From Luteitalea sp046593715 (lineage in GTDB: Bacteria > Acidobacteriota > Vicinamibacteria > Vicinamibacterales > Vicinamibacteraceae): a stretch of DNA of 64,000 bases. How positions within the stretch are numbered: the stretch's first letter is position 1; every line of letters starts with the position of its first letter. Of this stretch, positions 51,037 to 57,617 are shown in pieces. Location of the stretch: NCBI GenBank assembly GCA_046593715.1, contig JBKJQW010000115.1, forward strand, positions 1-64,000. The letters run 5' to 3'. A program made the translations under genes and the position numbers. Below the pieces are notes generated by a model. It was not told where the DNA came from and did no database searches. It worked only from the letters and a program-made list of their open reading frames with translations.

Positions 51037-51659
51037 GCGCTCCGACGCAGATTCGGCTGGCGCGGGCAGGGGATCGTGCGGCGGCCTATCACGTCTGCCT
51101 CAAGACGGGCGACGCCGGCGCCGACGCCGAGCCGCTGTTTGCTGCCGACCCCGACGCGCTCGGTCGGCTTTTCGTGGGACCGTATCTGGCATTCGAGCCA
51201 GACTTGAGTCTCGTACTCGAGGACGCCGACGGCGTCTGCGGCTACTCGCTGGCGGCGCTCGACTCGCGTGCCTTCTACGCGCGCTATGACGCCGAGTGGC
51301 GGCCCGACCTGGTCGAGCACTATCGCCCGCCGACGGCCGATCCGTCGGCGTGGACCCGCGTCGAGCAGGTCTACGATTGGTACCGGCAGCAGGACTACTT
51401 CTGTCCGGAGCCGTACGCGCTGTACCCCTCGCACCTGCACATCGACCTGCTGCCGCGTGCGCAGGGACGTGGACTCGGGCGCGAACTGATCGAGCGCCTG
51501 ATGGACCGTCTGCGGGAACGCGGCTCGCCTGGGGTGCACCTCGGCATGTGGGCGCGAAACAGCCGCGCCCACGCGTTCTACACGCGGCTCGGTTTCCACG
51601 AGATCGTGCGTGTCGGCACGCCCGAAGAGGGCAGTATCTACATGGGAAAAACGCTCTAG
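51033..51659 (+). CDS. GNAT acetyltransferase-like protein, O-GlcNAcase pHAT type
   Basis: The protein has 208 residues. The GNAT fold is shown by LAFEPDLSLVLEDADGVCGYSLAALD, YPSHLHIDLLPRAQGRGLGRELIERLM and GVHLGMWARNSRAHAFYTRLGFHEI. The acetyl-CoA loop Q144-GRGLG is intact. Animal O-GlcNAcase consists of a GH84 domain and a C-terminal pseudo-acetyltransferase domain, and bacterial fusions of the same kind are known. Here the two parts are separate genes with a four-base overlap. The insert with HYRPP and WYRQQDYFCPEPYALYPSH is similar to that of the O-GlcNAcase domain. Whether it binds acetyl-CoA or acts only as a partner is unknown. Confidence 0.88.
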   Translation: MSAPTQIRLARAGDRAAAYHVCLKTGDAGADAEPLFAADPDALGRLFVGPYLAFEPDLSLVLEDADGVCGYSLAALDSRAFYARYDAEWRPDLVEHYRPPTADPSAWTRVEQVYDWYRQQDYFCPEPYALYPSHLHIDLLPRAQGRGLGRELIERLMDRLRERGSPGVHLGMWARNSRAHAFYTRLGFHEIVRVGTPEEGSIYMGKTL

Positions 51660-51725
51660 GACAATTGTGAATTCGGCAATTGAGACTCATCGAGAATCGC
51701 GAAGGAAGAACGATGGGGGTGGTCG
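51660..51725 (+). promoter_or_regulatory. AT-rich gap with a strong ribosome site out of frame with the aminotransferase gene
   Basis: Bases 51661-51690 are clearly richer in A and T than the surroundings and include CAATTG twice. AAGGAAG (51702-51708) then precedes an ATG at 51713. That ATG is one base out of frame with the aminotransferase and would give a 26-residue peptide ending at 51793. A run of five G (51715-51719) follows directly. Removing one G would place the ATG in frame with the aminotransferase. Confidence 0.45.
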
Positions 51726-52967
51726 TTGACGCTGGCCCTCCTTGGCGGGACCCCGGTCCGCACGAGGCCCTTTCCGACCTGGCCGGTCTTTGACGCCGCC
51801 GACGAGGCGCGCGTGCTCGCGGCCCTGCGTACCGGCAAGTGGGGACGCCTGGCCGGCGACCAGGTGGAGACCTTCGAGCAGCGGTTCGCGGCCATGCACG
51901 GATGCCGCCATGGCATCGCCGTGGTCAACGGCACCGTGTCGCTGCGCATCGCGTTGATGGCCGCCGGCCTGCAGGCCGAGGACGAAGTGATCGTGCCGGC
52001 GTATACCTTCCTCTCGACGGCGACGGCCGTAGTCGAGGCCAATTGCGTGCCGGTCTTCGTGGACGTGGACCTGGCCACCTTCAACATGGACCCGCGCGCC
52101 GTCGAGGCGGCGATCACGCCGCGCACCAAGGCCATCGTGCCCGTTCACTTTGCTGGCCAACCTGCCGACATGGAGGCGCTGCTCGAGATCGCCCGGCGCG
52201 CCGGTCTGTTCGTGCTCGAGGACGCCGCGCACGCCCACGGCGCCACCTGGTGCGGCCGGCCGGCTGGCTCGATCGGGCACGCGGCCTCGTTCTCCTTCCA
52301 GTCCAGCAAGAACCTGACGTCGGGCGAGGGCGGCATCGTGGTGACCAACGACGATGACCTGGCAGCCTCGTGCCGGTCCATTCACAACTGCGGGCGGGTC
52401 CCAGGTGGCATCTGGTACGAGCACCACGTCATCTCGGGCAATTACCGGCTGGGTGAGCTGCAGGGCGCACTGCTCGGCAGCCAACTCGATCGGCTCGAGT
52501 CGCAGACGGCGACGCGCGATCAGAACGGTCGCGACCTGGCCCGCCGCCTGGCCGCCATTCCCGGACTGCTGCCGCAGGTGCGACTGCCATCGACCACGCG
52601 GCACAGCCAGCATCTGTTCATGCTCCGCCTGGATGCGGCCGAGTTCGGCGCACCACGGGAGCTCGTGCTCGAGGCCTTGCAGGCCGAGGGGATTCCGTGC
52701 GGCAGCGGCTACGGCTATCCGCTGCCGGAGCAGCCGCTGTTCCGCAACAAGGCGTTTGGCCCCTATCTCGCCCATGTGCGCGACCGCCTCGACTACGCGC
52801 AGGTCCAGTGTCCCAACAGTGCGCTGATCTGCCGGGAGCAGGCGGTGTGGCTCGACCAGTCGATGATGCTCGGCACGCCGGCCGACATGGACGACATCGT
52901 CGCGGCCTTCGAGAAGGTCCACCTCAGCCGGCAGACGCTGCTCAGTCATCCGCAGTCGGTACGGTGA
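51726..52967 (+). CDS. DegT/DnrJ/EryC1-family PLP aminotransferase
   Basis: The protein has 413 residues with the TTG at 51726 as start; see the G-run remark for an alternative. The PLP lysine is K195 in SFQSSKNLTSGEGG. Other marks are HGIAVVNGTVSLRIALMAAGL, DEVIVPAYTFLSTATAVVEANCVPVFVDVD, PVHFAGQPADME and EDAAHAHGATW. The family transaminates keto-sugars on nucleotide carriers or builds aminocyclitols; this sequence is closest in feel to the AHBA synthase or scyllo-inosamine transaminase group. It lies between a GNAT gene and a PTS EIIC gene, so an aminosugar or cyclitol substrate is likely. Confidence 0.9.
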   Translation: MTLALLGGTPVRTRPFPTWPVFDAADEARVLAALRTGKWGRLAGDQVETFEQRFAAMHGCRHGIAVVNGTVSLRIALMAAGLQAEDEVIVPAYTFLSTATAVVEANCVPVFVDVDLATFNMDPRAVEAAITPRTKAIVPVHFAGQPADMEALLEIARRAGLFVLEDAAHAHGATWCGRPAGSIGHAASFSFQSSKNLTSGEGGIVVTNDDDLAASCRSIHNCGRVPGGIWYEHHVISGNYRLGELQGALLGSQLDRLESQTATRDQNGRDLARRLAAIPGLLPQVRLPSTTRHSQHLFMLRLDAAEFGAPRELVLEALQAEGIPCGSGYGYPLPEQPLFRNKAFGPYLAHVRDRLDYAQVQCPNSALICREQAVWLDQSMMLGTPADMDDIVAAFEKVHLSRQTLLSHPQSVR

Positions 52968-52971
52968 CGAC

Positions 52972-54204
52972 GTGAGACGGATGGAGGCACTGCTCAACCG
53001 TCACGTCGTCCCGGCGCTGACCGCGCTCAGCGACAACACCTACATGTCGGCGATTCGGTCCGGCATGGTCTCGGTGGTGCCGCTCACCATCATCGGCGGG
53101 CTGTTTCTCGTCCTGTCGTACCTGCCGATACCCGGTTGGGAGGCGCGTGTCGGGCCATGGCTGCCGCTCCTGCAGATTCCGGTCACCGCGACGTTCGGCA
53201 TCCTGGGGCTGGTGGCCTGCCTGGCCATCGCCTACGACCTCGGGTCGCGCCTCGGACAGGAGGCCCTGGTCAGCGCCACGATGGCTGCCACCGTCTTCCT
53301 GCTGATTCAGATCGAGCCGACCGATCTCACCTTCAGGACACCCGGCCTCGGATCGCAGGGGCTGTTCACCGCCATCCTCGTGGCCCTGGTCGTCGTGAGG
53401 GTGCAGAAGCTGTTCACCGACCGCGGGGTCGTCATCACCATGCCCGGCACGGTGCCGGCCGTGGTCTACCAGTCGTTCCTGTCGCTGGTGCCTCTCCTGT
53501 TTCTGGTGGTGACGTTCTGGTTGATCCGGTTCGTGGCCGGGGTAGACATCAACCAGACGGTGCAGGCGGCCTTTGGTCCGCTGGTGTTTGCGCTGAACAC
53601 GCTGCCAGGCATCCTCGTGTATGCGTTCCTGGTGAGCCTGCTGTGGTCGGTGGGGATCCATGGCGACAACGCCCTGGACGCGATCGTCGCGCCGATCTTC
53701 CTGCAGTACCTGGCCGAAAACGTCGCCGCAACGACTGCCGGCCTGCCCTTGCCCTACGTCACCGCCAACGGCTTCTTCACGACCTTTGTCAACGTCGGCG
53801 GCACCGGCGCCACGTTGGCGCTCGCGCTGGTCCTGGTCGGCTCCAGGGACGCAGCATTCAGGCAGGTCGGGCGCCTCTCGCTGCCGACGCAGGTGTTCCA
53901 GATCAACGAGCCGATTTTCTTCGGGCTGCCCATCGTGCTCAACCCGGTGTTCATGGTGCCCTACGTCCTCAACGCGCTGATCCTGACGACCGGCAGCTAC
54001 CTGCTGATGTCGTGGGGCCTGGTCGAGCGGCCCTTCATCAACGTGCCCTGGACGACGCCGCCGATCATCGGGCACTACCTCGTGACGGGCGGCGACTGGC
54101 GCGCCGCCATCTGGGGCGTGGTGTCGCTGGTCATTGCCGCGCTGGTGTACTACCCGTTTGCCAGAGCGGCTGAGCGTGCCCGGCGCACACCCCACCCCGC
54201 CTGA
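52972..54204 (+). CDS. PTS EIIC permease, lactose/cellobiose type, orphan
   Basis: The protein has 410 residues with about ten membrane helices. Typical blocks are MSAIRSGMVSVVPLTIIGGLFLVL near the N-terminus, LLWSVGIHGDNALD, VTANGFFTTFVNVGGTGATLAL and FQINEPIFFGLPIVLNPVFMVPYV, the latter carrying the sugar-site glutamate. No EIIA, EIIB, HPr or enzyme I gene is in the window. In acidobacteria isolated EIIC genes occur; they may act as facilitators or with EIIB parts encoded elsewhere. The start is a GTG at 52972; an ATG nine bases later is an alternative. The substrate might be an N-acetylated disaccharide given the GH84 neighbour. Confidence 0.88.
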   Translation: MRRMEALLNRHVVPALTALSDNTYMSAIRSGMVSVVPLTIIGGLFLVLSYLPIPGWEARVGPWLPLLQIPVTATFGILGLVACLAIAYDLGSRLGQEALVSATMAATVFLLIQIEPTDLTFRTPGLGSQGLFTAILVALVVVRVQKLFTDRGVVITMPGTVPAVVYQSFLSLVPLLFLVVTFWLIRFVAGVDINQTVQAAFGPLVFALNTLPGILVYAFLVSLLWSVGIHGDNALDAIVAPIFLQYLAENVAATTAGLPLPYVTANGFFTTFVNVGGTGATLALALVLVGSRDAAFRQVGRLSLPTQVFQINEPIFFGLPIVLNPVFMVPYVLNALILTTGSYLLMSWGLVERPFINVPWTTPPIIGHYLVTGGDWRAAIWGVVSLVIAALVYYPFARAAERARRTPHPA

Positions 54205-54232
54205 TCGCGTCGGATACAATCGCGGTCTCGCC

Positions 54233-57200
54233 ATGACCGCACGTTCGACCGCCCGTCTGGGCCGTCTCGCCCTCGTTCTCGTCGCCTCGCTCGCCGCTGG
54301 TTGCGGCGTGCCGGGCCCATCAGTGGAGAATCTCCCCGAGCGGGTCGACTTCGCCCTGCATGTCCGGCCCATCCTGTCGGACCGCTGCTTCAAGTGCCAC
54401 GGCCCCGACGGCGCCGCTCGCAAGAGCGATCTCCGCCTCGACAAATTGGACGTCGTCCTGTCGCGCCTCGCCTCGGGCAGCACGGCTGTGGTGCCGGGGC
54501 AGCCGCGCAGCAGCGAGCTGGTGCGCCGAATCCTCAGTGATGACCCTGGCGTGGTCATGCCGACCCCCGCGTCACACCTCGAACTCAGCGACTACGAGAA
54601 AGCCTTGCTCGTCCGTTGGATCGACCAGGGTGCCGAGTGGAAGCCACACTGGTCGTTCTCGGCGGCGACGATGCCGGCGCTGCCCCCGATGGCGGCGCAC
54701 GCCCAGACCGCCCACCCGATCGACAGATTCGTGGGCGCCCGCCTGCGTGAGCGCGGCCTCGAGCCCCGGCCGCAAGCGGCAAAGGACGTGCTGATCCGCC
54801 GTGTGTCGCTGACCCTCACGGGGCTGCCGCCTACCCCGGAGGAGGTTGACGCCTTTGTTGGCGACCCATCGCCGGACGCGTACGAACGACTGGTGGACCG
54901 GCTGCAGGCCTCACCGGCCTACGGTGAGCGGATGGCCGCCGACTGGCTGGACATCGCCCGCTTTGCCGATACTCACGGGTATCAGGACGACGTGCCGCGC
55001 GACATGTCGCCGTGGCGCGACTGGGTCATCGCCGCGTTCAACCGGAACATGCCGGTCGATCAGTTCATCACGTGGCAACTGGCTGGTGACCTGCTGCCCG
55101 GGGCGACCCGCGAGCAGCGCCTGGCCACCGCCTTCAACCGGCACCACATGCAGAGCCAGGAAGGCGGCATCGTTCCGGAGGAGTATCGCGTCGAGTACGT
55201 CGCCGACCGCGTGCAGACGCTGGGGCGCGCGTTGCTGGGCGTCACGCTCGAGTGCGCGCGGTGCCACGACCACAAGTACGACCCCGTCACGCAGCGGGAG
55301 TACTTCCAGCTCTACTCCTTCTTCAACAGCATCAACGAAGGCGGCCAGGCACCGTACTCGGGGATGGCCAGTCCCACGGTGATCCTGCCCTCCCCGGAGG
55401 CGGACGCGCGCCTGGCGGCGTTGCGGGCCGAGCTGGCGCCGATCGAGACGACCGTGGCCATCGATGCGCCGGTCTACGACGCGGGCTTCGATCGCTGGCT
55501 GCGCAGCGGCGCGCACGCCTCGGCCCAGCCGGGTACCGACGGTCTGGTCGTCCATCTGCCGCTGGACGACATGCGGCCGGGCAAGATCCTGGTGAAGGAC
55601 AAGGAAGGCAAGGGCACGCTGCGCCCCATGCTGACGTTTGCCAACCTGGGAAGCTCGCGCACGCTGGCGTTCCTCGGCGGCGACGAGGACCGCGCGCCCG
55701 AGACCGTTCCCGGCCGCATCGGCGGCGCGCAGCGGCTGCGGGGAGACAGCGAGATCAAGGCGCCCGAAGGTGCCGCGTTCTTCGAGCGACACCAGCCCTT
55801 CTCGCTGGCCACGTGGTTCCGCATCGAGAAAGCCGGCACGGCAGGACCGTTGATCACGCGCTCCGGCAGCTTCGCCAACGGCTATCGCGGGTATCTCGTG
55901 CGGCTCGAGCCAGATGGCACCTTCACCGCGGCGCTGCACCACGTGGCGCCGGATGATTCGATCGAGATCCGCACGACCGACCCCGTCGCGCCGTCGCAGT
56001 GGCGACATCTGGCGCTGACCTACGACGGCTCCAGCCGTGCGGCGGGCGTGCGTGTCCTGCTGGATGGCAAGGTCGTCAAGACCCGGACCGTGGTGGACAA
56101 CCTGCACCGCAGCCTGATCAACAGCGGCATCGAGGGCCGGCAGATGTCGGGCTCTCCTCTGGGCTTGCGGCTCGGCAGCGTCGGTGAGCTGAGCAAGGAG
56201 TCGCTGCGCGATGTTGCCGTTGACGACTTCCGCGCCTACGAGCGGCAGCTCAGCGACCTCGAAGTGACGTCGCTGGCCACCGGAGCCGACGCCTTGCCTT
56301 CGGCCCTTGCCGCCGCGTCCGAGTCGGTGGCGGCACGCGACCGCGCGCGCCTGCGTCAGCACTACGTCCTGCGCGTGGACGCGACGTACAAGGCTCGACT
56401 CGAGGCCGCCACTGCCTTGCGTGGCGAGCAGAACACCATCCTCACCGCGCAGCCCAGCGTCATGGCGATGCGCGAGTTACCGAGTCCGCGGCCGACGTTC
56501 GTCCTCGCCCGCGGCGCGTACGATGCGCCGACAGACGCGGTGGGGCCCGGCACGCCTGCAGCCATCCTGCCTTTCGACCCCAAGCTGCCGCGCAACCGCC
56601 TCGGCCTGGCGCAATGGCTGCTGTCGCCAGCCAACCCGCTGACCGCGCGCGTCTACGTCAACCGCTATTGGGCGATGGCGTTTGGTCGCGGCCTGGTGGC
56701 CACCGCGGAAGATTTCGGCAGCCAGGGCCAGATGCCGAGCCATCCCGAACTGCTGGACTGGCTGGCGACGACGCTGGTGAAGTCGGGGTGGGACGCCAAG
56801 GCGCTGCAGAAGCAGATCCTGATGTCGGCGACCTATCGGCAATCTTCACTCGTGGACGGGCAGGCGCGCGCGGCCGATCCGGAGAACATCTGGCTCGCGC
56901 GCGGCCCTTCGTTCCGCATGCCGATCGAGCAGGTGCGCGACACGGCCCTCGCGGCCAGCGGTCTGCTGGTGCGTCGCATCGGCGGCCCGAGCGTCTACCC
57001 GTACCAGCCCACAGGGCTGTGGGAGTCGCTGGCTGCGGGCGCGAAGTATCCGCAGTCCACCGGCGAGGGGCTGTACCGTCGCAGCCTCTACACCGCGTGG
57101 AAGCGCGCCGCCCCGCCACCGTCGGCGATCGGCTTTGACGCCTCCGAGCGCCTCACCTGCATCGTCACCAGGCAGCGGACCAACACGCCGCAGCAGGCGC

Positions 57201-57529
57201 TGATTCTGTTGAACGACCCGCAATTTGTGGAGAGTGCCCGGATGCTGGCCGAGCAGGTGGTGCGGCGGGGGGCGACGCCAGTCGAACGCTCCACGCTCGC
57301 CTTCAGGAAGGTGATCACCCGCGCACCCTCGTCGTCCGAGATCGCGCACCTGGTCGGGCTCTACGCCACCACGCGGGCCCGCTTCGCCGGCGCCCCCGAC
57401 ACCGCGGTGGCGCTGCTGGCCACCGGGGAACGACCCCGCGACTCCACCCTCGATCCGGTGGAAGTGGCGGCGTGGACGATGGTCGCCAGCACGATCATGA
57501 ATCTGGACGAGGCCGTCACGACGCGTTGA
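54233..57529 (+). CDS. PSD1/planctomycete-type cytochrome lipoprotein with DUF1549 and DUF1553
   Basis: The protein has 1098 residues. The signal peptide ends in SLAAGC, so a lipoprotein is likely. PSD1 carries RPILSDRCFKCHGPDG with a single CxxCH haem site, followed by SELVRRILSDDPGVVMP and LSDYEKALLVRWIDQGAEW. DUF1549 follows (HPIDRFVGARLRERGLEP, WLDIARFADTHGYQDD, CARCHDHKYDPVTQREYF with a second CxxCH). A LamG-like concanavalin domain occupies about residues 470-660, then DUF1553 (NRLGLAQWLLSPANPLTARVYVNRYW, ILMSATYRQSS, ALILLNDPQFVESARMLAE). Such proteins are thought to degrade polysaccharides outside the cell. TACAAT (54215-54220) is a likely -10 element. Confidence 0.92.
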   Translation: MTARSTARLGRLALVLVASLAAGCGVPGPSVENLPERVDFALHVRPILSDRCFKCHGPDGAARKSDLRLDKLDVVLSRLASGSTAVVPGQPRSSELVRRILSDDPGVVMPTPASHLELSDYEKALLVRWIDQGAEWKPHWSFSAATMPALPPMAAHAQTAHPIDRFVGARLRERGLEPRPQAAKDVLIRRVSLTLTGLPPTPEEVDAFVGDPSPDAYERLVDRLQASPAYGERMAADWLDIARFADTHGYQDDVPRDMSPWRDWVIAAFNRNMPVDQFITWQLAGDLLPGATREQRLATAFNRHHMQSQEGGIVPEEYRVEYVADRVQTLGRALLGVTLECARCHDHKYDPVTQREYFQLYSFFNSINEGGQAPYSGMASPTVILPSPEADARLAALRAELAPIETTVAIDAPVYDAGFDRWLRSGAHASAQPGTDGLVVHLPLDDMRPGKILVKDKEGKGTLRPMLTFANLGSSRTLAFLGGDEDRAPETVPGRIGGAQRLRGDSEIKAPEGAAFFERHQPFSLATWFRIEKAGTAGPLITRSGSFANGYRGYLVRLEPDGTFTAALHHVAPDDSIEIRTTDPVAPSQWRHLALTYDGSSRAAGVRVLLDGKVVKTRTVVDNLHRSLINSGIEGRQMSGSPLGLRLGSVGELSKESLRDVAVDDFRAYERQLSDLEVTSLATGADALPSALAAASESVAARDRARLRQHYVLRVDATYKARLEAATALRGEQNTILTAQPSVMAMRELPSPRPTFVLARGAYDAPTDAVGPGTPAAILPFDPKLPRNRLGLAQWLLSPANPLTARVYVNRYWAMAFGRGLVATAEDFGSQGQMPSHPELLDWLATTLVKSGWDAKALQKQILMSATYRQSSLVDGQARAADPENIWLARGPSFRMPIEQVRDTALAASGLLVRRIGGPSVYPYQPTGLWESLAAGAKYPQSTGEGLYRRSLYTAWKRAAPPPSAIGFDASERLTCIVTRQRTNTPQQALILLNDPQFVESARMLAEQVVRRGATPVERSTLAFRKVITRAPSSSEIAHLVGLYATTRARFAGAPDTAVALLATGERPRDSTLDPVEVAAWTMVASTIMNLDEAVTTR

Positions 57530-57535
57530 CTCTGC

Positions 57536-57562
57536 CCCGGCAGGGGAGCCTCCCCTGCCGGG
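57536..57562. terminator. Perfect hairpin after the PSD1 gene
   Basis: CCCGGCAGGGGA (57536-57547) and TCCCCTGCCGGG (57551-57562) form a perfect 12-base stem around three bases, starting six bases after the stop codon. It lies between convergent genes and could end transcription from both sides. There is no T-run. Confidence 0.6.
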
Positions 57563-57582
57563 ACAGCGACGGCTCCGATCAG

Positions 57583-57601
57583 GGCGCCTCGGGGAGGCGC
57601 C
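57583..57601. terminator. Second hairpin between the PSD1 and catalase genes
   Basis: GGCGCCTC (57583-57590) and GAGGCGCC (57594-57601) pair around GGG. Together with the first hairpin it makes a double structure of about 65 bases in an 88-base gap. Either both end transcription of the convergent genes or they are copies of a dispersed palindromic repeat. Confidence 0.45.
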
Positions 57602-57617
57602 TCTACCGGCCTTCCGA

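Noticed and set aside
51713..51793. 26-residue peptide from the strong ribosome site before the aminotransferase gene
   Set aside because: The frame overlaps the conserved start of the aminotransferase and the peptide has no visible structure. A start-site or G-run problem explains the signal better, and it is reported that way.
52942..54558. Open frame of 538 codons on the minus strand
   Set aside because: It is antisense to the EIIC permease. The reverse of hydrophobic codons produces a His/Asp/Gln-rich sequence, which explains its look.
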